In this document: piece after piece, positions 19,375 through 28,399 of the stretch
How the letters are laid out: every line of letters begins with the position of its first letter
Numbering within the stretch: the first letter of the stretch is position 1
Virus record (IMG/VR): IMGVR_UViG_3300049811_000250
Span: 1-36,626 of that record
DNA from: a virus
Reading direction: 5' to 3' (one strand)
DNA: 36,626 nt
Made by a program: the position numbers and the translations under genes
Notes under the pieces: model-generated
Database searches by the model: none
The model's input: only the letters and a program-made list of their open reading frames with translations
Told to the model about the DNA's origin: nothing

Positions 19375-21464
19375 GCCAGTACGACGCCAGTTCCACCTCC
19401 ACGCCCGGCGTGATCGACTCTCTCCAGAAGCTGGAAGCCACGCCGCAAGGCCAGCGCGACCGCTGGGTGCAGGAGATCGACTTCGCCGAGAAGGAGATGA
19501 AGAAGTTCACCACGCAGGCGCGCCGTGTCATCCGTCGCTACGTCGATGAACGTGATGCGGTAGAGACGAACCAGCGGTGGTTCAATATCTTCAAGACCAA
19601 CACCGACATCCTCGAAGCCAGCCTCTACGCGAACATTCCCGAGGCGGACGTGTCGCGCAAGTTCAACGACATGGATGACGACGTGGCCCGCGTCGCCGGT
19701 ATCGTGCTCCAGCGCGGCATCATGCAGGACATGGCCGAGCCGAACTGTGACTTCGACCAAGTGATGCGCCAGTGCGTCAGCGACCGGCTGATCCCCGGCA
19801 TGGGTATCGCGTGGCTGCGGCTGGAGACCGAGACCGAGGACCAGCCGCTGGAGCTTGGCACTGACGAGGAGGGCAACCCGCTTCAGCGCATCGTCAAGCA
19901 GGAAATCGCCCTTGACTACGTGCATTGGGAGGACTTCTTGTACTCGCCCTGCCGCGTCTGGGCTGAGCGCCGCTGGGTCGCCCGCAAGGTGCCGATGACC
20001 CGCGACGCGCTGGTGAAGCGCTTTGGCGAGGAGAAGGGCAAGACCATCCCGCTCGACTATGAGCCCAAGACACAAGTCATCGGAGACGCCAATACCCCGC
20101 GCAACATGCTCCTGAAGCGCGCCTGCATCTACGAAATCTGGGACCGCGAAAAGAAGGAAGTCGTCTGGCTTTCCCGCGGTAGTTCCGTCCTGTTGGACGT
20201 GCAGCCGGACCCGCTCGGGCTGGAAGACTTCGAGCCGTGCCCGAAGCCGATGTTTGCCAACCTGACGACCTCCAACTGTGTCCCGAAGCCCGACTACGTG
20301 ATGATCCAAGATCAGTACGTCGAGTTGGACGAGGTGAACAACCGGATCAGCCTGCTCATCGTCGCCTGCAAGGTGGTCGGCGTCTATGACCGCAGCGCCG
20401 AGGGTATCCAGCGGATGCTGACCGAGGGTTACGACAACACGCTCATCCCTGTGGATAACTGGGCGATGTTCGCCGAGAAGGGTGGCGTGAAGGGCCAGAT
20501 CGACTGGTTGCCGCTCGACGTGGTGGTGCAAGCCATCGGCCAGCTGCAGGCCCACCGCGAGGCGATCAAGGGTCAGATTTACGAGCTGACGGGCATCTCC
20601 GACATCGTGCGGGGACAGTCGAAGGCCAGCGAGACGCTCGGCGCGCAGGAACTGAAGTCCAAGTTCGCCAGCGTCCGCATTCAACGCCTGCAAGATGAGG
20701 TCGTGCGCTTTGCCGAGGGTATCCTGCGGATCAAGGCCGAGTTGCTGGTCAATCACTTCGAGCCGGGCATCCTCGCCGAGATGGCGAACGCACAGAACAT
20801 GGTGCCCGAGGACCAGCAGCTGTTGATTCCGGCGCTCCAGCTGTTGAAGGCCGGCGGCGACAAGCTGGAGTGGCGCGTCAGCGTCGGCTCCGACGCCATG
20901 GCAATCGTCGACTACGCCGCCCAGAAGCGCGAGCGGACGGAGTTCATGAACGCCGTCGCCACCTTCCTCCAATCGGCCTCCACCGTTGGCCAAGGCAGCC
21001 CGCAGCTGATCCCGCTCATGCTCCAGCTGTTGAAGTTCGGCGTCGCCGGCTTCCGTGTCTCCCGCGAAATCGAGGGCATCTTCGACCGCTACGTGAAGGA
21101 GTTCAACGACCAGATCGAGCAACAGAAGAGCGCTCCTCCCCCGCCCGACCCCGAGCAGGAAAAGATGAAGGCCGAGATGCAGATGAAGCAGGCCGAGATG
21201 CAGATGGACATGCAGGGCAAGCAGGCCGACCTCCAGATGGAGCAGCAGAAGATGCAGATGGAGATGCAGATGCGCCAGCAGGAACAGCAGGCAGACCTCG
21301 CCATGCAGGCACAGGAGCACCAGCTGAAGCTCCAGCAGATGCAGGCCGAGTTCGAGCTGAAGATGCAGCAGATGGCGCAGGAAGGTGAGCTGAAGATGCA
21401 GCTCAAGGTGGCGGATCACGCCAAACAGATGGAACGCATTGAGGAACGCGACAATGGCGCGTAA
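19371..21464 (+). CDS. Portal protein with Met/Gln-rich C-terminal coiled coil
   Basis: A 697-residue portal of the large podovirus type, recognised by length, position after the terminase, and conserved stretches such as the N-terminal helical region with RWVQEIDFAEKEMKKF, ILEASLYANIPEADV, the clip/stem part with LDYVHWEDFLYSPC, DYVMIQDQYVELDEVNNRIS and the crown region YELTGISDIVRGQSKASETL. Twelve copies form the channel through which DNA enters and leaves the head. From about residue 583 a Pro-rich hinge (PPPPDPEQEK) leads into about 100 residues almost wholly Met, Gln, Lys, Glu and Ala in heptad-like order, a long coiled-coil barrel probably projecting into the capsid. The opposite strand of this gene is open for 703 codons, a codon-bias shadow. 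Confidence 0.9.
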   Translation: MSQYDASSTSTPGVIDSLQKLEATPQGQRDRWVQEIDFAEKEMKKFTTQARRVIRRYVDERDAVETNQRWFNIFKTNTDILEASLYANIPEADVSRKFNDMDDDVARVAGIVLQRGIMQDMAEPNCDFDQVMRQCVSDRLIPGMGIAWLRLETETEDQPLELGTDEEGNPLQRIVKQEIALDYVHWEDFLYSPCRVWAERRWVARKVPMTRDALVKRFGEEKGKTIPLDYEPKTQVIGDANTPRNMLLKRACIYEIWDREKKEVVWLSRGSSVLLDVQPDPLGLEDFEPCPKPMFANLTTSNCVPKPDYVMIQDQYVELDEVNNRISLLIVACKVVGVYDRSAEGIQRMLTEGYDNTLIPVDNWAMFAEKGGVKGQIDWLPLDVVVQAIGQLQAHREAIKGQIYELTGISDIVRGQSKASETLGAQELKSKFASVRIQRLQDEVVRFAEGILRIKAELLVNHFEPGILAEMANAQNMVPEDQQLLIPALQLLKAGGDKLEWRVSVGSDAMAIVDYAAQKRERTEFMNAVATFLQSASTVGQGSPQLIPLMLQLLKFGVAGFRVSREIEGIFDRYVKEFNDQIEQQKSAPPPPDPEQEKMKAEMQMKQAEMQMDMQGKQADLQMEQQKMQMEMQMRQQEQQADLAMQAQEHQLKLQQMQAEFELKMQQMAQEGELKMQLKVADHAKQMERIEERDNGA

Positions 21465-21780
21465 GACCTATGTCCAGATCGATGGAAAATTGTACGACAA
21501 GGACGAGTTGTCCAGATCAGAAGCTATCGCGCCGTCCGTGCTGCCCGATATGCCGGAGTTCAGATCCCCAATTGACGGCAAGGTGTATTCGGGACGCAGT
21601 GGTCTTCGTGACCATTGTGCTCGGCATAATGTTGTACCTACTGCTGAGTTGAAGGGCTTGCCCCCGAAGCCGGCGTACCACACTCTGGAGCATACCCCAG
21701 AGCAGCGTCAGCAAACCCGTCGGGTCATTGCTGATGTCATTAACAGCCGCAGCGATCTGTGGCGTCATTTCAAAGGATAA
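21454..21780 (+). CDS. Hypothetical head-region protein (108 aa)
   Basis: A 108-residue protein starting at ATG 21454, overlapping the portal end by 11 nt. It begins MARKTYVQIDGKLYDKDELS and includes MPEFRSPIDGKVYSGRSGLR, then DHCARHNVVPTAELKGLP and a C-terminal helix QQTRRVIADVINSRSDLW. The segment F.SPIDG..YSGR..LRDHC..H.VV is a recurrent small phage protein placed between portal and scaffold genes, with a possible metal site (C..H). Its function is unknown; an assembly or minor virion role is inferred from position. Confidence 0.75.
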   Translation: MARKTYVQIDGKLYDKDELSRSEAIAPSVLPDMPEFRSPIDGKVYSGRSGLRDHCARHNVVPTAELKGLPPKPAYHTLEHTPEQRQQTRRVIADVINSRSDLWRHFKG

Positions 21781-21785
21781 TTCAA

Positions 21786-22847
21786 ATGGAACTACGCGAA
21801 GCCCTTGAGGCAGCAGCAACGGAGCAGGAGAAGGTCAATGAGGTACAGAGTGCGCCAGTACAGGAAGCTCCGGTGGAAGCTGCGCCGGTTGATGCTCCCA
21901 GCGATGCGCCGGAGGAGCCTGCCGGTACTGAGGTCAGTGACCCAGTTCCGCCCGATGCGCCGGCTGCGGAGAAGCAGGACGGTCAGAAGCAGCCGTCTGA
22001 TCCTGCGCCTGTACTTCCGCAAGGGCAGCATCGCGTAGATCGCGCCCCCGCTTCGTGGAAGAAGGAGGCCAAGGGTGAGTGGGCGGCTGTTCCCCTCCAC
22101 ATTCGGCAGGAAGTGCATCGCCGTGAGATGGAGATCAGCAGGGCGCTGAACGAGGCGGCGCAGTCCCGCCAGCAGGCCGAGCAGTTCCAGCAGGTCGTCA
22201 CGCCCTACATGGCCCGCATCCAGTCCTTCGGCGTGACCCCGCAGCAGGCGGTCGCCCAACTGTTGCAGGCCGACCACGTGCTCGCCACCGGCACCAAAGC
22301 CCAGCGTGCGCAGTTGATGGCGAAGCTGGTCAAGGACTATGACGTGGATATTGCCGAGCTTGACTCGGCACTGGTCGGCAGCGTGCCGTCCAACCCCGAG
22401 ACGCCCGACATCCAAGCGCTTGTCCAACAGCAGCTCCAGCAGGCACTTGCGCCGTTGTATCAGCAGCAACAGCAGGCGCAAATCCAGCAGCAGCAACAGG
22501 TCGAACAGACCGTCGAGCAGATGGCGCTTGATCCGAAGTACCCGCTGTTCGATGAGGTGCGCCAAGACATGGCAGATATCATCGAATTAAATGCGAAGCG
22601 GGGTATTTACATTTCGCTGACGGAGGCGTATAATAAAGCCATCCTGATAAATCCGCAGGCAAGCCAGCAGATGCAACAGCAGTCGGCAGCGCAACAGGCA
22701 ACTCAGCAGCACCTCCAGGCCCAAAAGGCCAAGGCGGCTTCGCTGAGCGTTACTGGTGCTCCGGCTAGTGGCGGAAGCGGCCAGTTTGCGGGTGATGGTT
22801 CCATGCGTGGTGCCATCGAAGCAGCATTCAGTAACATCCGGGTATGA
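21786..22847 (+). CDS. Scaffolding-type protein (353 aa)
   Basis: A 353-residue protein between portal and coat genes, ATG 21786 with AAAGGAT upstream. The N-terminal 100 residues are acidic and Pro/Ala-rich (disordered). A conserved central segment follows (RAPASWKKEAKGEWAAVPLH, IRQEVHRREMEISRALNEAA), then VVTPYMARIQSFGVTPQQAV, then long Gln-rich coiled coil (QQLQQALAPLYQQQQQ...), ending in a Gly/Ala tail with MRGAIEAAFSNIRV. The W..L...VR..V..RE.EI..G segment is typical of podovirus scaffold or capsid-assembly proteins. It likely directs procapsid assembly and is then removed. Poly-Gln codon runs make this gene low in complexity. Confidence 0.82.
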   Translation: MELREALEAAATEQEKVNEVQSAPVQEAPVEAAPVDAPSDAPEEPAGTEVSDPVPPDAPAAEKQDGQKQPSDPAPVLPQGQHRVDRAPASWKKEAKGEWAAVPLHIRQEVHRREMEISRALNEAAQSRQQAEQFQQVVTPYMARIQSFGVTPQQAVAQLLQADHVLATGTKAQRAQLMAKLVKDYDVDIAELDSALVGSVPSNPETPDIQALVQQQLQQALAPLYQQQQQAQIQQQQQVEQTVEQMALDPKYPLFDEVRQDMADIIELNAKRGIYISLTEAYNKAILINPQASQQMQQQSAAQQATQQHLQAQKAKAASLSVTGAPASGGSGQFAGDGSMRGAIEAAFSNIRV

Positions 22848-23044
22848 CCGACAGGTTATTCCGGGCAGTTGTAGGGCAGGTCGTCCCGCTGTTGAGGCAG
22901 GACGACTTCCCGAGGCAGTACCGTCGGACATTCCAGATGCCACCGACTCCTCCAGCAAGTGAAGCGGATGTGCCGCCCATCACCCCCGATGAAGCACCCA
23001 ACCCTTCCCTTTCTTTAGGAGACTCAAATGGCATTCCCCAATAG
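22844..23044 (+). CDS. Doubtful small ORF between scaffold and coat genes (66 aa)
   Basis: A 66-codon frame that begins in the scaffold stop (ATGA) and ends 17 nt inside the coat gene. Its product starts MTDRLFRAVVGQVVPLLRQD and then becomes a Pro-rich tail. The stop-start overlap favours a gene. Against it, no family is recognised and the Pro-rich half overlaps the leader with the coat ribosome site. The DNA also contains an inverted repeat (GTCGTCC...GGACGAC near 22878-22905), so the gap may be regulatory instead. Confidence 0.3.
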   Translation: MTDRLFRAVVGQVVPLLRQDDFPRQYRRTFQMPPTPPASEADVPPITPDEAPNPSLSLGDSNGIPQ

Positions 23045-24008
23045 CGCGATCAGCGACATCATCGCCTCAACTATTCAGTCGCGTACCGGCCAAATCGCCG
23101 ACAACGTTACCAAGAACAACGCCCTGCTCGCCCGTCTGAAGCAGCGCGGCAACGTCAAGCCGTTCTCCGGCGGCAACGTCATCCTGCAAGAACTGTCCTT
23201 CGCCGAGAACGCGAACGCCGGCTACTACAGTGGTTACGAAACCCTGCCGGTCGCCGCCTCCGACGTGATCAGCGCCGCGCAGTACGACATCAAGCAGGCC
23301 GCCTGCCCCGTCACCATCTCCGGTCTGGAGCAACTGCAGAACGCCGGCAAGGAGCAGATCATCGACCTGCTCGAAGCCCGCATGACTGTGGCCGAATCGA
23401 CGATGGCGAACCTGCTCGCCGCAGGCGTCTACTCCGACGGTCTGGGTTCCGGTGGCAAGGAAATCACCGGCCTCAAGGCCCAAGTACCGACCGATCCGAC
23501 TTCCGGCACTGTCGGCGGCATCGACCGCGCCACGTGGAACTTCTGGCGCTCCAAGGTGTTCGACGCCACGACCAACGGCGGTGGTGCCACCACGGCAGCC
23601 AACATCCAGACCTACATGAACACGCTCTGGGCCTCTCTGGTTCGCGGCCAAGACCGTCCCGACCTGATCATCATGGACAACGCTTACTGGGGCTTCTACA
23701 TGGCCTCGCTGCAAGCGATCCAGCGTTTCACGTCCGACACCGACGCCAAGCTCGGCTTCGTGTCGATCAAGTACATGGACGCGGACGTGGTGCTCGACGG
23801 CGGTATCGGCGGCTTCATGGCCTCCAAGGAAATGTACATGCTCAACACCAAGTACATCTTCCTGCGCCCGCACAGCCAGCGCAACATGGTTCCGCTGTCG
23901 CCGGGCCAGCGCTACTCCGTCAACCAAGATGCCGCCGTGCAGATTCTGGCATGGGCCGGCAACCTCACCGCGTCTGGCCTGCAGTTCCAAGGCAAGATGG
24001 TTGAGTAA
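23028..24008 (+). CDS. Major capsid (coat) protein
   Basis: A 326-residue coat protein, ATG 23028 with a strong AGGAG. It begins MAFPNSAISDIIASTIQSRT and contains ARLKQRGNVKPFSGGNVILQ, an N-terminal arm/E-loop layout, a long helix region (GKEQIIDLLEARMTVAEST) and C-terminal NTKYIFLRPHSQRNMVPL. This matches the P22-coat-like/HK97-fold major capsid proteins found in many environmental podoviruses. Position after a scaffold gene, strong ribosome site and biased codon use (GC-rich third positions, few rare codons) all fit the most abundant virion protein. It forms the icosahedral shell. The opposite strand is open for about 320 codons, again a shadow. Confidence 0.9.
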   Translation: MAFPNSAISDIIASTIQSRTGQIADNVTKNNALLARLKQRGNVKPFSGGNVILQELSFAENANAGYYSGYETLPVAASDVISAAQYDIKQAACPVTISGLEQLQNAGKEQIIDLLEARMTVAESTMANLLAAGVYSDGLGSGGKEITGLKAQVPTDPTSGTVGGIDRATWNFWRSKVFDATTNGGGATTAANIQTYMNTLWASLVRGQDRPDLIIMDNAYWGFYMASLQAIQRFTSDTDAKLGFVSIKYMDADVVLDGGIGGFMASKEMYMLNTKYIFLRPHSQRNMVPLSPGQRYSVNQDAAVQILAWAGNLTASGLQFQGKMVE

Positions 24009-24095
24009 CGGTTTGCGCCGCCCGCACCCCAACCTTCATTGGGCTGATTTCGTCGATCACGCGGGCGGGGCTCCTCTCTCTGAAAGGAGAACAGC

Positions 24096-24389
24096 ATGGC
24101 AGGCAAAGCAGGCGCAGTAATCGGTCTGGCTTCTGGCGCGCAGCCGAACATCGCCGGGGCGCAAGCCTTGGTCGATGGTACGACCACCGCACGGGGCTGC
24201 ACGACCAACTTCATCGGGTTCGGCAAGGATTTGACCTCGCAGGAACCGCTGCCCGAGGACTTCAACGCGACGGATGATGCCGTCACGTTGGCGGTCACCG
24301 GTGGCGGCACCTACGACCCGATCTACACGGCAATCGCCGGCAATACCCGCGACAAGACCCTGTCGTGGGCGGTTCCGACGCCCCCGTAA
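24096..24389 (+). CDS. Putative small head protein (97 aa)
   Basis: A 97-residue protein, ATG 24096 with AAAGGAG upstream. It is Gly/Ala/Thr-rich and strand-forming (MAGKAGAVIGLASGAQPNIA; ALVDGTTTARGCTTNFIGFG), with no membrane or coiled-coil segment. It lies 87 nt after the coat gene; the gap holds an interrupted inverted repeat CCGCCCGC/GCGGGCGG. A capsid decoration or stabilising protein is likely from position and composition, but no family is recognised. It is coupled to the next gene by TAATG. Confidence 0.65.
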   Translation: MAGKAGAVIGLASGAQPNIAGAQALVDGTTTARGCTTNFIGFGKDLTSQEPLPEDFNATDDAVTLAVTGGGTYDPIYTAIAGNTRDKTLSWAVPTPP

Positions 24390-24793
24390 TGCTGCCGGGT
24401 GCAAGATCGTCGGATGGGTCGCTGTTCATCACCAAGACGAACAGCCCCCATGCCGACCCCTACAATGGTGGGATTGCCGTCACACCAGACGGGGCAGTTC
24501 ACGTCGACGAGTTCAGTGTCCCGCAGAACTTCGCCAATGGTTTCGGTGTGACGCGATTTGGTTCACTCAACGTCAATCTCAGCGGCGCGGCGATTGTCGG
24601 CTACAACCAAGGCTTGCCGATTGACTCGGTGGGTAATCTGGTCTGCCAGTTGAACCAGCCGGTGTCCCCCGGTGACGCATTTGTTGGTGGCATCCGCGTA
24701 GGGCCGCTTGGAGGGGTCTACGTGACCGATACCACGCCGGTAGTCCCTTTTAGCTTCAGCAACGGTTTCTCGGGAGGCTTCGATGCCCCGTAA
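24389..24793 (+). CDS. Putative beta-rich virion protein (134 aa)
   Basis: A 134-residue protein starting at the ATG in TAATG (24389), which fits coupling; the longer frame from 24365 lacks that support. It is rich in Gly, Val, Asn and Ser with regular strand-turn patterns (NGGIAVTPDGAVHVDEFSVP, NFANGFGVTRFGSLNVNLSG), like phage structural beta proteins. Short repeats such as GGI.V.P.G.V.V occur twice, at about residues 30 and 105, suggesting duplicated beta units. It lies between the coat gene and the tail adaptor and is probably a head fibre, decoration or carbohydrate-binding protein; no family recognised. Confidence 0.65.
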   Translation: MLPGARSSDGSLFITKTNSPHADPYNGGIAVTPDGAVHVDEFSVPQNFANGFGVTRFGSLNVNLSGAAIVGYNQGLPIDSVGNLVCQLNQPVSPGDAFVGGIRVGPLGGVYVTDTTPVVPFSFSNGFSGGFDAP

Positions 24794-25340
24794 GTCCATC
24801 AACGAACTGATCGCACAGGCCACTGCTGACTTCCCCGACAATACGACGGGGTTGATTACGCCGGCCAAGCTGCGGGCGTGGGCTATCGACTTCCTCACCA
24901 GCATCGCCCCGGCTTACGGCTACCTGACAAAGGCCAGTCCGAGTCCGCAGACGCTCGGCCTCACGCCTGCGCTGATCACCTTCACGGGTGCGGTCGACAG
25001 CGATCCGTCGCAAACCACTTCGGCCATTCCTGCCTCCACGATTACTCGTGCCGAGAAGGGTCTGAGCACTTTCCAGTTCAGCGCCAACATCGAGGCCGCC
25101 AATGGGCGCTTCGTCACCTTTACGCTCTACAAGAATGGTGTGGCAACCACGTGGAGCATTACCGGCAACGGTGGCGGCACAGGCAATCCCGTTGCGGTCG
25201 CCATGAGCGCCATCGACTACGAGCCTGTCGCTGGGGCGGTCTATGACATTCGCGGTACTGCCGAGGTGAACGGCACCTCGGTCATCATCGACAATGCAGT
25301 GTTCTTGCTCAGTGTCGAGCCGGTTCGCAGCTTTACGTAA
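24783..25340 (+). CDS. Conserved phage structural protein (185 aa)
   Basis: A 185-residue protein, ATG 24783, overlapping the preceding gene by 11 nt. The N terminus MPRKSINELIAQATADFPDN then GLITPAKLRAWAIDFLTSI is a recurrent motif of phage structural proteins (a short helical adaptor that begins many head-fibre and tail-associated proteins). The remaining 130 residues form a beta-sandwich-like domain (FQFSANIEAANGRFVTFTLY, DIRGTAEVNGTSVIIDNAVF). It is probably a minor head or fibre protein. Receptor or decoration function is inference. Confidence 0.7.
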   Translation: MPRKSINELIAQATADFPDNTTGLITPAKLRAWAIDFLTSIAPAYGYLTKASPSPQTLGLTPALITFTGAVDSDPSQTTSAIPASTITRAEKGLSTFQFSANIEAANGRFVTFTLYKNGVATTWSITGNGGGTGNPVAVAMSAIDYEPVAGAVYDIRGTAEVNGTSVIIDNAVFLLSVEPVRSFT

Positions 25341-25394
25341 GACGGGTATGGAATGGCCCGATTCCCAAGCATTCCACAAACCAAAAGGATAATC

Positions 25395-26024
25395 ATGCAA
25401 CGCCAAATCGCTGAAGACTTCGTAATGCCGGACATTGATCCGCGTTTCGATCCTCTTGCCACGCTGGACAACAGCCAGACCGCCAACCGCTATGCGCTGG
25501 ACCACAAGCTGTTCGTTTCCTTCTACACCAAGCCGGTGTTGAACCCGATCAAGAGCACCGAGGCCGGTCGTCAGGTGTTCGACGAGAAGGACTACATCCG
25601 CATCATGACTCCCGGTAGCCAGCTGTCGGTGATCGATACCCCGATCAACTCCGGCAACTACATGGAACGCTTCGGCGACAAGTATCGCAAGTGGAAGGCG
25701 GGGCAGGCCGAGCTGATTTCCGGCACCCCCATCGACGCCTTCCCCTTCCTGCTTGGCCGCGTTGCATTGGTCGCCGAACTCAAGGCGATGGGCGTGCATA
25801 CCGTGGAACAGCTGGCCGGCCTGCCCGACAGCGCCATGCATAGCCTGATGGGCGGCAACGAGCTGCGCAAGCGGGCTGCTGACTGGCTCGACCAGACCAC
25901 CGGCACCGATGCCCAAGTGTCAAAGATCGCCAAGGAAAACGACGATCTGAAGGCGCAGATGGCTGCGATGCAGGAACAGATGAAGCAGCTGATGGCCGCG
26001 AAGCCTGCCGCCAAGAAGGAGTAA
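25395..26024 (+). CDS. Conserved head-tail region protein with C-terminal coiled coil (209 aa)
   Basis: A 209-residue protein; ATG 25395 is preferred to 25353 because AAAAGGAT lies just upstream. It begins MQRQIAEDFVMPDIDPRFDP; the central region includes KLFVSFYTKPVLNPIKSTEA, EKDYIRIMTPGSQLSVIDTP and ERFGDKYRKWKAGQAELISG, followed by a small helix-hairpin-helix-like stretch (LKAMGVHTVEQLAGLPDSAM) and a coiled coil (KENDDLKAQMAAMQEQMKQL) with a Lys/Ala tail. Proteins of this type occur between coat and tail-tube genes in podoviruses and their role is undetermined. The internal 'F..KY..WKAGQ' segment is the recognisable family mark. Confidence 0.75.
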   Translation: MQRQIAEDFVMPDIDPRFDPLATLDNSQTANRYALDHKLFVSFYTKPVLNPIKSTEAGRQVFDEKDYIRIMTPGSQLSVIDTPINSGNYMERFGDKYRKWKAGQAELISGTPIDAFPFLLGRVALVAELKAMGVHTVEQLAGLPDSAMHSLMGGNELRKRAADWLDQTTGTDAQVSKIAKENDDLKAQMAAMQEQMKQLMAAKPAAKKE

Positions 26025-26027
26025 GCA

Positions 26028-26804
26028 ATGGCTGAAGTCCGTGACGTGAAGTGGGTGGTAACTCAGGCGATGGTCGAAATGGGCTTGCCCAAGCCGGCTG
26101 AAGTCGTCACGTCACCGGACTCCACCGTGCAGCAGATGGTTGCTCTGCTCAACCGTGCCGGTAGCGACATGGTGATCGGCTTCCCGTGGGAGCAGTTGAT
26201 CAAGGAATGGATCCTGACGACCGAGGACGGGGTGCCTGCTTACGACATGCCCTCCGACTGGTCGTATTTCCTCGACCAGACCCAGTGGGATCGCACGAAT
26301 CACTGGCCGCTGCTCGGCCCCAAGACGGCGCAGGAGTGGCAGTGGCTCAAGGGCGGGCTGCTGTCCTCCGGCCCGCGCATCCGCTACCGTGTCGTCAGCG
26401 GACAGTTTGAAATCTTCCCGACGCCTTCTGCGATCAACACGCCAACTGCGGGCGTGCCGGGAGAGTTCGTGCCTTGGGTGCTGGCGATGGAATACGTGTC
26501 GGAGAACTGGCTGAAGGACGCCGGCGTTGCCAACACGTTCTACTCCGAGTGCCGGAACGACACCGACATCGTGCTGCTCGACCCGTGGATTCTGACCGCG
26601 TACCTCAAGCTGAAGTATTGGGAGGCCAAGGGTCTGGACACGACCGCTTACACCAAGGACTTCCTCGGTACGTGGGAGGCCCGCATCGGCAAGAACAAGG
26701 GTGCTCCGATGCTGACGCTGGCCCCGCGCGCCCGTACGATGCTGATCGGCATCAACAACATCCCCGACGGCAGCTGGAACGTCGGCAATGGGAACTCGAC
26801 CTGA
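26028..26804 (+). CDS. Head-tail adaptor, tail tubular protein A-like
   Basis: A 258-residue protein, ATG 26028 with AAGGAG. The layout is that of podovirus adaptor/tail tubular A proteins: an N-terminal helical half (QQMVALLNRAGSDMVIGFPW, EQLIKEWILTTEDGVPAYDM, PSDWSYFLDQTQWD), central strands (RIRYRVVSGQFEIFPTPSA), and a C-terminal helical half (YVSENWLKDAGVANTFYSEC, DPWILTAYLKLKYWEAKGL). It forms the ring below the portal on which the short tail is built. It overlaps the next gene by TGATG, so the two are translated together, as T7 gp11 and gp12 are adjacent. Confidence 0.82.
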   Translation: MAEVRDVKWVVTQAMVEMGLPKPAEVVTSPDSTVQQMVALLNRAGSDMVIGFPWEQLIKEWILTTEDGVPAYDMPSDWSYFLDQTQWDRTNHWPLLGPKTAQEWQWLKGGLLSSGPRIRYRVVSGQFEIFPTPSAINTPTAGVPGEFVPWVLAMEYVSENWLKDAGVANTFYSECRNDTDIVLLDPWILTAYLKLKYWEAKGLDTTAYTKDFLGTWEARIGKNKGAPMLTLAPRARTMLIGINNIPDGSWNVGNGNST

Positions 26805-28399
26805 TGCTGTTCCAGCCCACTCGCCAAGTCTCGCAGGTACAGACGCGCCCCGCGCCGATCAAGGGCATCAATGCCTACGACGGCATCGGCTCCATGCCGG
26901 AAGGCTACGCGCTCATCCTGCGGAACCTGTTTGCCCAACCCTACGGGTGTCAGGTGCGGCGCGGCTACATCCGCCACGCTACGGTGGTCGGCGAGGTGGA
27001 AACAGTTGCCTCCCACAACAAGGGCACCAACCCGAAGCTGTACGCATGGGGCTACGAGGAAACTGGCTCCAGCCTCTATGACGTGACGGCACCGAACACC
27101 GAGAGTCCGACGCCGGAACTCACCGGCCTGTCGAACGCCCGCTGGCAGTTCATCAACTTCCCGAACGTGGCCGGCGTGAACCTGATCGCCGTCAATGGGG
27201 CAGACGACGCGATCTGGATCAAACCTGACGACAGCATCGCCCGCATTGCTGCCGGTGACGGTACGAACAACACGATCAAGAACGTTGATCCCAAAAACCT
27301 GATCCACGTCTATTCGCACCAGAAACGGGTGTGGTTCGTCGAGAAGAACAGCACCTCCGGCTGGTACTTGCCGCCCGATCAACTGTTCGGCGATGCCAAG
27401 CAGTTCGACTTCGGCCCGAACTGGGTGCGCGGCGGCTACCTGAACCAGATCATCACTTGGACCATCGACGACGGCAACGGCGCAGATGACCATATCATCG
27501 CCATCTCGTCTGAGGGCGAGGTCAGCGTATATCAGGGCATCGACCCCGACAATGCCGAGACGTGGAACCTGCAGGGCGTCTATTATGCTGGCGCTCCGGT
27601 TGGCCGCCGGTCAGCTTGCCGCTACGGGGGCGACATCGCCCTGCTCACGCAGCACGGTCTGGTGTTCCTATCCAACCTGCTCAAGAGCACCAAGATCAAC
27701 CCGACCGAGGAAAGCTCGGGCAAGTACGTCCAACAGTTGATCTCCTCCGCAGTCAGCGAGACGGGCGACAAGTTCGGCTGGGAACCGTTCGTGTTCCCCG
27801 GCGCGAACATGCTCATCATCAACATACCCGCCACGGACACGACCGCATACCAGTTTGTCCAGAACGACATCACGAAGGCGTGGAGCGAGTTCCTTGGTTA
27901 CGAGGCAAACTGTTGGGACTTGCACCAACAGCTGCCCATCTACGGCTCGTTCAACGCGGTCTATCGGGCGTGGGAGGGCCACCTTGACGGCTCCGTGCTC
28001 GACAGTGAGGGGCGGGTAGCTGTCCCCGGTGCTGACGTGCGCTTTGAGGCTCAGACTAGCTTCTCCGCATTTGGCAATCAGGTGGTGAACAAGCACTTCA
28101 AGATGGTGCGCCCCGCGTTCATCTCTGCCGGCGCGTTCAGCGTCAGCATCGCCTGTAACGTGGATTACGCCTTCCAGTCGCCGGCATACCCCGTCGCCTT
28201 TGCCCCGTACAAGCCGGGACGGTGGGATGAGGACTACTGGGACAGCGCACGCTGGGCCGGTGGCTTGCTTTCCTACGTGGAATGGACAACTGTGCTCGGC
28301 ATCGGCTTTGCCGGTTCGCTCCGCATCCTTGGCTTCGCCAGCAGCGAGACGTACTGGGCGACGACCGACTGGCTGTTCGAGCCGGGAGGTGTGATGTGA
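26804..28399 (+). CDS. Tail nozzle protein, tail tubular B / P22 gp10-like
   Basis: A 531-residue protein starting at ATG 26804 within TGATG; the longer open frame from 26474 shadows the adaptor gene. The N terminus MLFQPTRQVSQVQTRPAPIK, then GYALILRNLFAQPYGCQVRR, and the beta-propeller-like middle (HVYSHQKRVWFVEKNSTSGW, ISSEGEVSVYQGIDPDNAET, CRYGGDIALLTQHGLVFLSN) match the nozzle/stabilisation proteins of short-tailed phages. It likely forms the lower part of the tail tube. It overlaps the acetyltransferase-like gene by GTGA. The assignment to P22 gp10 versus T7 gp12 subtype cannot be settled by reading. Confidence 0.82.
   Translation: MLFQPTRQVSQVQTRPAPIKGINAYDGIGSMPEGYALILRNLFAQPYGCQVRRGYIRHATVVGEVETVASHNKGTNPKLYAWGYEETGSSLYDVTAPNTESPTPELTGLSNARWQFINFPNVAGVNLIAVNGADDAIWIKPDDSIARIAAGDGTNNTIKNVDPKNLIHVYSHQKRVWFVEKNSTSGWYLPPDQLFGDAKQFDFGPNWVRGGYLNQIITWTIDDGNGADDHIIAISSEGEVSVYQGIDPDNAETWNLQGVYYAGAPVGRRSACRYGGDIALLTQHGLVFLSNLLKSTKINPTEESSGKYVQQLISSAVSETGDKFGWEPFVFPGANMLIINIPATDTTAYQFVQNDITKAWSEFLGYEANCWDLHQQLPIYGSFNAVYRAWEGHLDGSVLDSEGRVAVPGADVRFEAQTSFSAFGNQVVNKHFKMVRPAFISAGAFSVSIACNVDYAFQSPAYPVAFAPYKPGRWDEDYWDSARWAGGLLSYVEWTTVLGIGFAGSLRILGFASSETYWATTDWLFEPGGVM

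Noticed and set aside
19308-21419. 703-codon open frame antisense to the portal gene
   Set aside because: It mirrors the portal's codon bias; the product is Leu/His-rich low-complexity sequence (the reverse of Met/Gln repeats) with no ribosome site or family.
24756-25916. 386-codon antisense frame across three structural genes
   Set aside because: It spans several real rightward genes with good starts and coupling; no motif in the antisense product.
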